From: Gemmatimonadaceae bacterium
Lineage (GTDB): Bacteria > Gemmatimonadota > Gemmatimonadetes > Gemmatimonadales > Gemmatimonadaceae
Reading direction: 5' to 3'
NCBI GenBank assembly: GCA_036003045.1
Contig: DASYSS010000010.1
Coordinates: 1 to 64,000, forward strand
Length of the DNA: 64,000 nt
Shown: positions 52,401-60,149 of the stretch, in pieces
How positions within the stretch are numbered: the stretch's first letter is position 1
Layout: each line of letters begins with the position of its first letter
Program-made: the position numbers and the translations under genes
The notes under the pieces: model-generated
Told to the model about the DNA's origin: nothing
Seen by the model: the letters and a program-made list of their open reading frames with translations, nothing else
Databases searched by the model: none

Positions 52401-52948
52401 CGCTGAGCCGGTCGCGGTCAATCGAGTATATCTGGGGCCGCCGCTGTCACAACCTGCGTTCGCGCGGCTTTTCCGCGTTGGCCGACATTCCGACACTTCG
52501 GTCGCTGTCGGTGAGTTGCAAGAACGTCGACGACGCCGGGCTCTCCGCGCTGCCGCGGTTCCCGGCGCTCCGCGAGCTCATGCCGATGGACGTGCCGGAC
52601 GACGGCTATCGCCACATCGGGCGTTGCACGGAGCTCGAGTCGTTGGTCCTCATGTACTGCCGCGACACGGGTGACACGGCGACGTCGCACATCACCAATC
52701 TTCCACATCTCAAGAAGTATTTCGCGAGCTACACGCGCGCGACGGATCTCACGCCGCGATACCTCTCGGAGATCGAGTCACTCGAGTCGATCGATCTGGC
52801 CGCGATTCCTGGAATTACCAATGTGGGAGTCGGAGCGCTGACGAGACTTCCGAAGCTCCGCGAGCTGCACCTCGGAGGGATGCAAAACGTCGACCTGACG
52901 GCCCTCCCGGCGTTTCGAGAAGGCGTGAAGATCGACGCAAGAGGCTGA
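49445..52948 (+). CDS. Large ankyrin-repeat and leucine-rich-repeat protein
   Basis: 1167 residues, starting at ATG 49445 behind an excellent ribosome site (GGAGGAGG). Residues 1-75 form a helical module ending ALARELGFPGWTALKEHF. Ankyrin repeats occupy about 150-590, with GWTPLLYLCF, NGADPNEYF, HGANPNAAPA and LLIANGADPSPANEDGMTAA. A second module, residues about 605-690, ends DARWLIARDNGFTTWIGLIE and repeats the first. Residues 745-1160 are LRRs of the AMN1/internalin cysteine-containing kind (LTDAGVAHLARMSELRELDL; LRSLSVSCKNVDDAGLSALP). No signal peptide or membrane helix is seen, so it is cytoplasmic. It is a pure interaction scaffold as far as the sequence shows. The neighbouring convergent gene is a kinase-TPR protein. 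Confidence 0.9.
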   Translation: MSRRIAPTDSLESLKREAKRWLRALRDDVDDARARLANALPNVSTTPTLRTIQHALARELGFPGWTALKEHFAGVGPPDAVTDELVARFLDNACPDHHVRGGPDHVRARGTALRLLARYPEIAHASFYTKVVCGDLAGVRRDLDQRPELARLRDVPEGTRRSGAGRSRDLLLKDWGPKGWTPLLYLCFTRLPLATVDENAVAIARALLDNGADPNEYFMAGDSRYTPLVGAIGEGEEDRPPHSRRDELVRLLMDHGAEFASSPGNYNGQVVYNIHFHGNVLWYLKLMHEYSLRRGRAADWDDPEWMMLAQGGYGSGARWHLWIAEKNDDLELAAWCLSHGANPNAAPAAAKTLPQGTLYEEAVRRGQTEMAELLVRYGAPRTEVRLSPVEALVAAAMRLDREAVRAQLDRAPELRRAPEPLAAAATRNRADVAVLLLDLGVSPDVENKEKERALHHAAYANSLDVARLLIARGAEIDPVESNWSNTPLGAAVYSQHQEMIDLLSRYSRDVWELTYAGKTERLRELLAEDPDRARAPGGGHTPLMWLPPDDESRATAIATLLIANGADPSPANEDGMTAADRAERLGMFELAAMLRRASTPPARSAVERWHRMAANLLDAYRTGAPEAMERHWADTWHRRSWEAMRRYVQLDLGRPPVVEGADVPITLDDARWLIARDNGFTTWIGLIEYTIDHAADSHPKAAAPFHVLSKPNEELPPPLERTRDWDVAIATVKSRGLPGLDANGQMTDDVLERVSRLEHVTVLKLGGSKQLTDAGVAHLARMSELRELDLGGCPITDHAMEVISKLPNLEKVGLWRTAVTDAGAKQLAKNERLERVDLAWTPTGDGALRALAGKETLTHFRSGDHVTDEGIRALHEYPVFKTWQDGEVVLGLTSADAAPNMLFLRGTFTDRGLASLAGLDGLFGLNVDDSHLAITSAGLEPLVSLPNLGFLAFDAKDDSMSYIARMPRLRFLMCQDTDAGDDGFVALSRSRSIEYIWGRRCHNLRSRGFSALADIPTLRSLSVSCKNVDDAGLSALPRFPALRELMPMDVPDDGYRHIGRCTELESLVLMYCRDTGDTATSHITNLPHLKKYFASYTRATDLTPRYLSEIESLESIDLAAIPGITNVGVGALTRLPKLRELHLGGMQNVDLTALPAFREGVKIDARG

Positions 52949-52985
52949 CGGTTGGCAGCCGTTGTGCCCTTCGGCGCTCAGATGT

Positions 52986-55412
52986 TCAGCTGGGCGGGAC
53001 CCTGCATGCTTGCGGTGATGTGAATTTCCGCTCGTCGAGTCCCACGCGGCGAACGAGCGCCGCGAATCGAGGACTCGAGCGCAACGGATCGTATTGGAAA
53101 GAGCACAGCGACATATACGAGGGCCAGATCCCGCGGAGGGCCGTCGAGCGCTCGAGGCCGTCGAGCGCTCGCGCGGTATCCTTGATCCCGAGGTAGGCGT
53201 ACGCGATGACGATCTCGCTCGAACCCGTTCTGGGACGTGCCTCCAACTCGCGAGCCATGGCCAACGCTGAATCGCGCATGCCCGCTTGGCCCAGCACGAA
53301 AGCGAGGTTGGCCGACATCGGCGGAGCGAATGCTCGAAAATGGCGTTCTCGCCGGATCGCCTCGTCGTAGCGCTTCGCCGCGGCGTATGCCAGCGCGGAC
53401 AGTTCGATCGAGGGCACCAGAGTCGAATCGATCTCGTACGTCGCCTTGCCCTGCGCGATCGCCTCGTCGACGCGACCCAACAGAAGCTGGGCGTCAATCA
53501 TCCATGCGGGCGCGACGCCGGACACCGGGTCGAGCTGTTGCGCGGTGCGCAGCTGCGTGAGCGCATCCTGGGGCCGGCCGACCGAGATGAGATATCTCGC
53601 GTACTGGGTGTGGGCCGAGGCGTCCGTCGGATCGAGAGCGAGCGCCCGCCGAAATTCGTCGCCGGCGGCATCCCACTCCCACGCGTGCGCGTGCATCATG
53701 GCGAGCGCCACGTGAGCCTGAGATTGCGTGCTGTCGAGCGCGAGTGCGCGCCTGGCCGCCGCCTCGACGCGCGGGCGGAGATCTGCCGCTGCGGCGCCGT
53801 TGTAGTAGGGCAGGTATTCGAGGGTCTCGGCCAAGCCCGCGTAGGCGCGCGCATAGCTTGAATCCCCGTCGATCGCCTTCTGAAAAAGGTTCACTGCTTC
53901 GGCCACCGATCGGCGCGTCAGCACGAAAAAGCGGGCGCGCATGTAGGCGTTGTGTGCCTCCGCGTTGGAAGTCCCTTGGCTGCCGCCGGCCTGCGACACC
54001 GCCGCGACGCTCCCGCCGGTCGCCAGGTTCGATCCGAGTCGCGACGCGAGTCCGGCCTTGATCGACTTGATCACCGCGTCTTCGAGCGCGAAGACATTGT
54101 GTGCATCGCCTGTCTTCGTGTCCTCCCAGACCTCCTTCTTGTCGCCCGACCGCGTCACCTGTGTCGCGACGCGAATGCTGTCACCCTCGCGGCGAACGGT
54201 GCCCTGTACGATGTAGCCCGCGCCGAGAGCGTGGCCAACCTGTTGGACGTCGACGTCGCGAATGCCCTTGTACCGGTAGGCGGACGACCGAGCGGCAATC
54301 TGAATCCCCGACACCTTGCCGAGCGCCGTCGCCACTTCGTCCGTCAAACCATCGGCGAAGTATTCCTGCGCCGAGTCGCCGCCGATGTTCGTGAACGGAA
54401 GGACGGCCAGCGTTTGCGCCGAGCCCGCGTCGTTCGTAGTCCCGCGCATGCGGGAAGCCGCAAATGCCGCGATGGCGATCAAGGCAAGCGCGCCGCCCGC
54501 CCCAGCGGCCACGATTGAGCGACGCCCGATCTTCGGCACGCTTGCGCTGACCGGAGCCGCGGGCGTCGTCGTGACATCCTCGAGGCGCAACACAAGCTCC
54601 GCGCCGGACTGCGGCCGATTGGCGGGGTCTTTTTCCAAACATTGCGCGACGAGGCTCGCGAGACCCCGAGGCGTGTCGCCGCGCCGCGCGTTCACCGCCG
54701 GCGCCGGCTCGGCAAAGTGCGCCGTCATCATCTGGTGCATCGGCCGGCCGTGAAACGGCGTCTCGCCGGCGAGCAGCTCGTACGCCAAACAACCGAACGC
54801 GTACACGTCGGCGCGATGATCGAGGTTCGGATCGCCGGCCGCCTGCTCTGGCGCCATGTAGGCCGGGGTACCCACTCCCGATCCCACTTGAGTGATCGTC
54901 GTGTCGTGCGCTCCGGTACGTGCCGCGGTGAGCGCTTTGGCGATCCCGAAATCCGTGACGACGGCCGCGCCTCCCGACAGGAGCACGTTGTCAGGCTTGA
55001 TGTCGCGGTGCACGACGCCGCGCTCGTGCGCGTAGGCCAGCGCGCGTGCGACGTCCCGAAGGACGCTCAGTGCTTCGGGGATCGCGAGCGAGCCGACCTT
55101 GTTGAGCCGGTCGCGCAGCGACAGGCCGGCGACGAACGGCATCGTGTAGTAGGGAAGCCCCGATGATTCTCCGGCGGAGAGCAAGGGAACGATGTTCGCC
55201 TGCTGCAACGAAGCAGCGACGCGGATTTCGCGCGCAAAGCGGCTCGCCGACACGCCGGCAGCCAACTCTGGCGAGATCACCTTGATCACGACGGCGCGAT
55301 CGAGGGCCGTTTCGGTCGCCAGGAAGACGCGCGACATGCCGCCGCGCGTCAGCTCCCGCTGCACGGTGTACGCGCCCCCCAATGCGGCCTGCAGCTGCTC
55401 CTGAAGTTCCAT
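52986..55412 (-). CDS. Transmembrane Ser/Thr protein kinase with TolB-like and TPR regions
   Basis: 808 residues from ATG 55412; a start 15 codons earlier is possible but adds a basic leader. Kinase domain about 15-275: Gly loop RELTRGGMSRVF, K44 in VVIKVIS, HRDIKPDN with D137, DFG with D154, and the APEQ segment. A helix (SIVAAGAGGALALIAIAAFAA) follows, then a TolB-like part: LAVLPFTNIGGDSAQEYFAD with GLTDEVATALGKV and YIVQGTVRREGDSIRVATQ. TPRs fill the C-terminus. The layout equals that of the kinase at 17306, with moderate sequence divergence. It should be active. Divergent from the small membrane gene at 55561; convergent with the ankyrin-LRR gene. Confidence 0.92.
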   Translation of the reverse strand: MELQEQLQAALGGAYTVQRELTRGGMSRVFLATETALDRAVVIKVISPELAAGVSASRFAREIRVAASLQQANIVPLLSAGESSGLPYYTMPFVAGLSLRDRLNKVGSLAIPEALSVLRDVARALAYAHERGVVHRDIKPDNVLLSGGAAVVTDFGIAKALTAARTGAHDTTITQVGSGVGTPAYMAPEQAAGDPNLDHRADVYAFGCLAYELLAGETPFHGRPMHQMMTAHFAEPAPAVNARRGDTPRGLASLVAQCLEKDPANRPQSGAELVLRLEDVTTTPAAPVSASVPKIGRRSIVAAGAGGALALIAIAAFAASRMRGTTNDAGSAQTLAVLPFTNIGGDSAQEYFADGLTDEVATALGKVSGIQIAARSSAYRYKGIRDVDVQQVGHALGAGYIVQGTVRREGDSIRVATQVTRSGDKKEVWEDTKTGDAHNVFALEDAVIKSIKAGLASRLGSNLATGGSVAAVSQAGGSQGTSNAEAHNAYMRARFFVLTRRSVAEAVNLFQKAIDGDSSYARAYAGLAETLEYLPYYNGAAAADLRPRVEAAARRALALDSTQSQAHVALAMMHAHAWEWDAAGDEFRRALALDPTDASAHTQYARYLISVGRPQDALTQLRTAQQLDPVSGVAPAWMIDAQLLLGRVDEAIAQGKATYEIDSTLVPSIELSALAYAAAKRYDEAIRRERHFRAFAPPMSANLAFVLGQAGMRDSALAMARELEARPRTGSSEIVIAYAYLGIKDTARALDGLERSTALRGIWPSYMSLCSFQYDPLRSSPRFAALVRRVGLDERKFTSPQACRVPPS

Positions 55413-55560
55413 CGCCCCCGTCGGACGAGAGGACAGCCGTGAAGCTACGAAGGGCACCCGAAGCTCGCGAGCACGAATGGCGGCTTCCCGCGTTTGGCGC
55501 CTTTGAGCGTTCCGCTACGCAATGCAAACGAGGGAGAGTCCGCGAACTCAGGGAGCCAGC

Positions 55561-55890
55561 GTGGCCGAGACGCCGCCAGTGGGGAGAAGACGCAATCCGT
55601 TCAGCGCGATCGATTCACTCGCCGTCGGGGCAGCCCTGAAAGCTGCCGGCTCTTACGACCCTGACGTCCTGTATGCGGCCAAGCAGCGACTACTGGCACC
55701 CTATCGGGACCTGCGTCGCCTGGCGGTCCTCGGGATTCTGCTCGGCTGCGCCCTCATCTTCATCGTCGCCATGATCGTTCTGGGCGTCCTCGCACTTGTG
55801 AGTTCGGTGCTTCTCTGGCGCTTTCAGGCGCGGCAGGTCGCGAGTATCGAAGCGGGATACGCGCAGTATCTCGCCTCGGCGAAGTCGTGA
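55561..55890 (+). CDS. Small membrane protein, unknown function
   Basis: 109 residues from GTG 55561, chosen because GGGAG lies nine bases upstream; ATG 55522 would add 13 polar residues. The N-terminal half is cytoplasm-like (AALKAAGSYDPDVLYAAKQR) and is followed by a strong pair of helices within AVLGILLGCALIFIVAMIVL and GVLALVSSVLLWRF, then a short tail. No family is recognised. It is divergent from the kinase gene and convergent with the ADOP gene at 55903, 12 bases away. Confidence 0.6.
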   Translation: MAETPPVGRRRNPFSAIDSLAVGAALKAAGSYDPDVLYAAKQRLLAPYRDLRRLAVLGILLGCALIFIVAMIVLGVLALVSSVLLWRFQARQVASIEAGYAQYLASAKS

Positions 55891-55902
55891 CCTGCCGGAC
55901 GT

Positions 55903-58311
55903 TCATTCCGAGCGAAGGGCGATGATCGGGTCGACGCGTGCGGCTCGCCGTGCCGGCGCCAGCGACGCCGCGATGGCGACGCCGGCGAGCGTGAGCGCGA
56001 CGCCCACGTAGACCAGCGGGTCGAGCGCCGTGACGCCGAACAGCAGCGCGCGCATCGGGCGAGTCGCCAGCGCCGCCAGTACGACGCCAAGAGCGATTCC
56101 GGCCGACGACATTCGCAGGCCCTCGCCGAGCACCATCGCCGTGAGACGTGATTCAACCGCGCCGAGAGCGGAGCGAATCCCCAGCTCTCGAGTGCGTCGT
56201 CGCACGCTGTAGGCGATGACCCCGTAAATCCCGACCGCGCCGAGGAACAGGCCAAGTCCGGCAAAGCCGGCGAGCAGACGGGCGATCGTGCGGCGCGTGA
56301 CCGACGACGTCGAGGCGATCTCCTCGAGCGAACGCACCTGCGCGATTGGCACCGTTTGGTCGAGCGAGCGAACGGCGGCGCGCACCCGTGCCATGGCGCC
56401 GAGCGGATTGCCTCGCGTTCGGATCACGTAGTGCATGAAGACGAGCGGTTGTTGGGCGTTCGGCCGATACGCTTCCGCCGGAGCCGGTGAGTCGGCTGAC
56501 TGCGAGCGCACGTCGCCGACGATGCCGACGATGGTCGCCCACTCGCCGCGCGAGCCGTTGCCGAGCTTGATCCGCTCGCCGATAGGGTCGCGCCCGGGCC
56601 AATAGCGCCGCGCCATCGCTGCGTTCACGACGACCACCGCTGGGCCGTTGCGCGTGTCGGCCGGCAGGAAAAGACGCCCGCGCACGAGTGGAATCCGCAT
56701 GGCGCCGAAGTAGTCGCCGATCACCGATCGCCAAATGACGCGCGGATGCGCCGACGTCGGGGCGATCGGCTGACCCTCGATTTCAAGATCGGCCAACCAA
56801 TTGAACCCGCTCAGCGGCAGATGTTGGGCTGCACCGACCCGTTCGACGTCCGGGAGCGCCGCGATGCGGCGCGCGAGCTCGTCGAAATAGTTCGTTGCGT
56901 CGGCTGCTCGCACCTGCCCGCTCGAGGGCTGAATCAGCATGGTGGCGACGCGACTGGGGTCGAATCCAAGATCCACGCGTCCGAGTCGCCACAGTGACAC
57001 CACCATGAGCGACGCTGCCACGACGAGCACCGTGGCGAGCGAAACTTGCACCACGACCAATGTCTGTCGGATTCGCGCGGCGCGATTACCGCCCGCGTCC
57101 AGAGCGCTGGCCCGAAGTACGCCGTCCGGATCGACGCCCGACGCGACGAGCGCGGGCCCGATGCCGAACGTGATGCCGGCGATCACCGTGGCGATGGCCG
57201 TCGCGGCGGCGACGACGAGGTCTAGGTGAATCTCGCCCATGCGCGGCAGCGAGGTGGCGAGAAATGTCCGCAACGCCTGTGTGCCCACGACGCCAACCGT
57301 TGCCCCGATGACGCCGCCGGCAACGGCGAGCACCACGCTCTGCACCAACAATTGGCGCACGATCGCCGATTTCGCCGCGCCGAGCGCGCGGCGCACCGCC
57401 ATCTCGCGGCGCCGGCCTGCCGCGTGGGCGAGGAGCAGATTCCCGACGTTGACGACGGCGATCAAGCCGAGAATCGCCACGGCGGCGTACAACACCAAGA
57501 TCGTGCGCCGGACGCCGCCGACGAGGCTCTCGTGCAAGTCGACCACCGTGGCGCCGCGCGCATAGTCGTCAGTGTAGTTGAACGCGACGCGCATCCGCGG
57601 CGCCAACGTCGCGAACTCACGCGTCGCCTGCGACGTCGTGGCACCTCGGCGCAGCCTGCCGAAACCCAACGCGGTCGCGCCCGTGTAGAACGGCGACGCT
57701 GGGTCGATCTGCAGCGGGAGCCACGCGTCGACGCTCGCTTGAAACATCTCGAAATTTGCCGGCATCACGCCGACGATTCGGACCGGCTGGCCATCCATGT
57801 CGACGACCCGGCCCAACACCGCGCTGTCACCGCCGAACTGCGAGAGCCAGAGGGCGTGGCTCAACACGGCGACGTTCCATCGGCCACTCGACGATTCCTC
57901 CGACGCGAATCCTCGCCCGAGCAACGGGCGAACGCCCAGCACGTCGAAGAAGTTCGTCGACACGCGCGCGGCGTCGAGTTGTCGCGGTTCGCCAGCGCCG
58001 GTCATCGCGATTCCCCACCCAGGGCTGAACGCGGCCACCGACTCGAACGCCTTCGCTTGCCGCTGCATGTACAGCAACTCAGCGTTCGAGATGGTGCGCG
58101 TCGGCCAGATCGCGGCGAGACGCTCGGGCTGCGCGTACGGCAAAGGGCGGAGCAAGACGCTTCGCACGACGCTGAACATCGCGGCATTCGCGCCGATGCC
58201 GAGTGCGAACGTGGCCAACGCGACGACGGTGATCGTCCGGTCCTTGCGAGCTTGGCGCAGCGCGACGGTCAGGTCACGGCGAAACGACTGCCAGAGCTGG
58301 CGGCTTTGCAT
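55903..58311 (-). CDS. ADOP-like duplicated permease lacking the PadR-linked prefix
   Basis: 802 residues from ATG 58311, with GAGAA upstream; a frame to 58488 adds an Arg/Pro-rich leader of 59 residues that looks non-coding. The protein begins RRDLTVALRQARKDRTITVV and enters the first helix within 40 residues, so the 70-residue prefix of the other three permeases is missing. Otherwise it has two MacB-like cores and two FtsX bundles (IAVVNVGNLLLAHA; VIAYSVRRRTRELGIRSALG), ending PARRAARVDPIIALRSE. No padR gene is adjacent. It is thus an orphan type, next to a kinase gene instead. Substrate unknown. Confidence 0.9.
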   Translation of the reverse strand: MQSRQLWQSFRRDLTVALRQARKDRTITVVALATFALGIGANAAMFSVVRSVLLRPLPYAQPERLAAIWPTRTISNAELLYMQRQAKAFESVAAFSPGWGIAMTGAGEPRQLDAARVSTNFFDVLGVRPLLGRGFASEESSSGRWNVAVLSHALWLSQFGGDSAVLGRVVDMDGQPVRIVGVMPANFEMFQASVDAWLPLQIDPASPFYTGATALGFGRLRRGATTSQATREFATLAPRMRVAFNYTDDYARGATVVDLHESLVGGVRRTILVLYAAVAILGLIAVVNVGNLLLAHAAGRRREMAVRRALGAAKSAIVRQLLVQSVVLAVAGGVIGATVGVVGTQALRTFLATSLPRMGEIHLDLVVAAATAIATVIAGITFGIGPALVASGVDPDGVLRASALDAGGNRAARIRQTLVVVQVSLATVLVVAASLMVVSLWRLGRVDLGFDPSRVATMLIQPSSGQVRAADATNYFDELARRIAALPDVERVGAAQHLPLSGFNWLADLEIEGQPIAPTSAHPRVIWRSVIGDYFGAMRIPLVRGRLFLPADTRNGPAVVVVNAAMARRYWPGRDPIGERIKLGNGSRGEWATIVGIVGDVRSQSADSPAPAEAYRPNAQQPLVFMHYVIRTRGNPLGAMARVRAAVRSLDQTVPIAQVRSLEEIASTSSVTRRTIARLLAGFAGLGLFLGAVGIYGVIAYSVRRRTRELGIRSALGAVESRLTAMVLGEGLRMSSAGIALGVVLAALATRPMRALLFGVTALDPLVYVGVALTLAGVAIAASLAPARRAARVDPIIALRSE

Positions 58312-58644
58312 CCATTCTCGGCCGATGGAGGGAAGGCGGGTGGATCGCGGCGAGCGTCGCGGCGCTCGCGGTCGGCCCTTTGGACATCGTTTGCGGTGCG
58401 AGGGTTGGGTTTTTTGTGACGGGCGCCACACATCCGCGCCTCTCGCGCGCGTGGGGTGAGGAAGATCACCGAGTTTGCGTGGCGCCAATGCCTTGCGCGG
58501 TGCAACGCTTTATTCTAAGAATGCTAAACGCTGGACGGACATGGTTTTCGGCTGTGACCGTGGTCACCAATGTAGTGCCCGGTTCTTGCGAATTGCCGTC
58601 TGCGAGTCACCCGTTTGCCAACAATACCACAGGAGATCGTGCAG
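58312..58644. other. Divergent intergenic region between ADOP permease and OmpA-type lipoprotein
   Basis: 333 bases without a convincing gene. It contains promoters for both directions. For the lipoprotein, a TTGCGC about 17 bases before TAAGAA near 58495-58525 is a weak candidate, and AGGAG at 58631 is its ribosome site. A short T-run (GTTTTTTGTG) lies near 58410 without a stem. Confidence 0.3.
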
Positions 58645-59322
58645 ATGCGCCTTCACACCGGACTTGCTTGGGTCGGAACTATCGCCTTGTTGAGCGGTTG
58701 CGCCACGACCGGCGCCCTCAAGCGCGCCCAGCAGCAGAACGCCGACGCCCTCGCTCAGGCATCGGCTCAGCAGAAAGCCGCGCTCGACGCTGAAGCGTCG
58801 CAGCGTGCGTCGACGGACAGCGCCCTTCGCCAGCAGCTCGGGCTCGTGCAGGGGGACGTGCAGCAGCTGAAGACCGACCTGCAGTCGATGCGCAATGATT
58901 TCAACGCCAAGATCACGGCGATGCAAGACGGTTTGCACTTCGACATGCCGGTGAACTTCGCGTTCAACGACGCGACCATTCGTTCGGACGACCAGCCGTC
59001 GCTGACGCGCTTCGCCCACGTCGTACAGCAGTACTATCCGAATTCGAAAGTGACCGTCGAGGGCTTCGCGGATCCCGCGGGCTCCGTCCGCTACAACCTC
59101 GTTCTTTCGGAGCGTCGCGCGAAGGCCGTCGCTGACTACCTCGCTTCGCAGGGCATGTCCCCCGCGCTGATCGAGACCGTCGGCTATGGCAAGACCCGCC
59201 TCGTCACGCCGAAGGCGTGGGGCGACCAGCCGGGCGCCGAGCTCAATCGCCGCGCCGTGTTCGTGATCGAGACCAAGGGTCAGGCGAGCGTCGCGCTCGC
59301 GAACCCCGCCGGGACGCCGTAA
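58645..59322 (+). CDS. OmpA/Pal-family peptidoglycan-associated lipoprotein
   Basis: 225 residues from ATG 58645, AGGAG nine bases upstream. The lipoprotein signal ends LLSGC (Cys about residue 19). A helical, Gln/Ala-rich coiled segment (about 25-95) resembles the Lpp/OmpA stalk. The OmpA domain follows: FAFNDATIRSDDQPSLTRFA, VTVEGFADPAG and NLVLSERRAKAVADYLASQG, GYGKTRLV, NRRAVFVIE, with the Asp and Arg that grip diaminopimelate. It tethers the outer membrane to peptidoglycan. The coiled stalk suggests it spans more of the periplasm than Pal. A strong terminator follows at 59355. Confidence 0.93.
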   Translation: MRLHTGLAWVGTIALLSGCATTGALKRAQQQNADALAQASAQQKAALDAEASQRASTDSALRQQLGLVQGDVQQLKTDLQSMRNDFNAKITAMQDGLHFDMPVNFAFNDATIRSDDQPSLTRFAHVVQQYYPNSKVTVEGFADPAGSVRYNLVLSERRAKAVADYLASQGMSPALIETVGYGKTRLVTPKAWGDQPGAELNRRAVFVIETKGQASVALANPAGTP

Positions 59323-59354
59323 CTAGCGCCCGCACTCTAATTGGCGAACGGTAA

Positions 59355-59387
59355 ACGGCCCGCCGGTGCATCGCACCGGCGGGCCGT
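59355..59387 (+). terminator. Terminator hairpin after the OmpA-type gene
   Basis: A perfect 15-bp GC-rich stem (ACGGCCCGCCGGTGC and its complement) with a 3-nt loop ATC, 32 bases after the stop codon. The following sequence (CTCGCGTT) is T-poor, so strength is inferred from the stem. Confidence 0.7.
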
Positions 59388-59423
59388 CTCGCGTTGCTCG
59401 GGCGGCGTAACAGCAACTATCCA

Positions 59424-59664
59424 CCGCAGAGACGCAGAGGTCGCAGAGGGGCGCAGAGGACAGCCGTAACGAGTGGCTCAGTCGCGCAACGAGCCATGTT
59501 TTTGGTGGACTGTCGCCCCGGGAGCAACGTCCTCACGAGGGCCTCAAAAGGCGAACGCACGGAGTCCCAGAGCGGCTTCCCAAAAAAATCCCGGCTCGTT
59601 GCGAGCGGAGCCTATTCGCCCGGGCACTCCTCTGCGCGCCTCCGCGTCCTCTGCGTCTCTGCGG
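59424..59664. mobile_element. 241-bp element with 37-bp GCAGAG-rich terminal inverted repeats
   Basis: The ends, 59424-59460 and 59628-59664, are inverted copies with 34 of 37 matches. Each is built from GCAGAG-type short repeats, starting CCGCAGAGACGCAGAGG. Inside, CGCAACGAGCC (about 59488) pairs with GGCTCGTTGCG (about 59593), so the whole can fold into one long hairpin. No transposase or other gene fits within. It resembles a miniature inverted-repeat element. Similar GCAGAG-rich repeats are familiar to me from many environmental bacterial genomes. It lies between the lipoprotein terminator and the third padR promoter. Confidence 0.6.
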
Positions 59665-59733
59665 CGGAGCAGTTCCGTCAGCCCGCGAAACGGGGTCTCG
59701 ATCCATCAACAGAGCCTGCCCGCCACGCTCCTG

Positions 59734-59780
59734 TTGAATTCCGACAGTACCGCGCGTATCCTCTGTAGAAACCCGACAGA
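59734..59780 (+). promoter_or_regulatory. Promoter and possible operator of the third padR gene
   Basis: TTGAAT at 59734-59739, a 17-base spacer, and TATCCT at 59757-59762 form a good sigma-70-type promoter. An inverted repeat TCTGT/ACAGA with a 9-base spacer (59762-59780) overlaps the -10 end and transcription start. Unlike the other two padR operators it does not reach the start codon (GTG 59793). Confidence 0.5.
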
Positions 59781-59792
59781 AGAGATCCGACG

Positions 59793-60125
59793 GTGGCGGC
59801 CGACCAATCTGACGTGCTTCGCGGCACGCTCGACCTGCTCATCCTCAAGACGCTGAACCTCGAGCCCATGCACGGGTGGGGCATCAGCGCGCGAATCCAG
59901 CAGTTCTCGCGCGGAGTGCTCGACGTCAACCAGGGCTCGCTCTATCCGGCCCTCCAACGGCTCGAGCAGCGCGGATGGATCGACAGCGAGTGGCGCACGA
60001 CCGAGAACAACCGGCGCGCCAAGTATTACCGGCTCACGTCGTCCGGGCGCCGAGCGGTCGGGTCCGAAACCGACAACTGGCGACGCTATGTGGGCGCGGT
60101 CGAGCTGATCCTCAAATCGTCCTGA
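59793..60125 (+). CDS. PadR-family transcriptional repressor
   Basis: 110 residues starting at GTG 59793. GTLDLLILKTLNLEP, HGWGISARIQQFS, GSLYPALQRLEQRGWID and RRAKYYRLTSSG make the PadR winged helix. It is followed after 24 bases by an ADOP permease, as in the other two pairs. Self-repression is inferred. Confidence 0.92.
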   Translation: MAADQSDVLRGTLDLLILKTLNLEPMHGWGISARIQQFSRGVLDVNQGSLYPALQRLEQRGWIDSEWRTTENNRRAKYYRLTSSGRRAVGSETDNWRRYVGAVELILKSS

Positions 60126-60149
60126 CGATATCGCTGACGCCACCCATAG

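Noticed and set aside
57226-58419. 397-codon open frame antisense to the orphan ADOP permease
   Set aside because: Arg/His-rich shadow frame without recognisable motifs.
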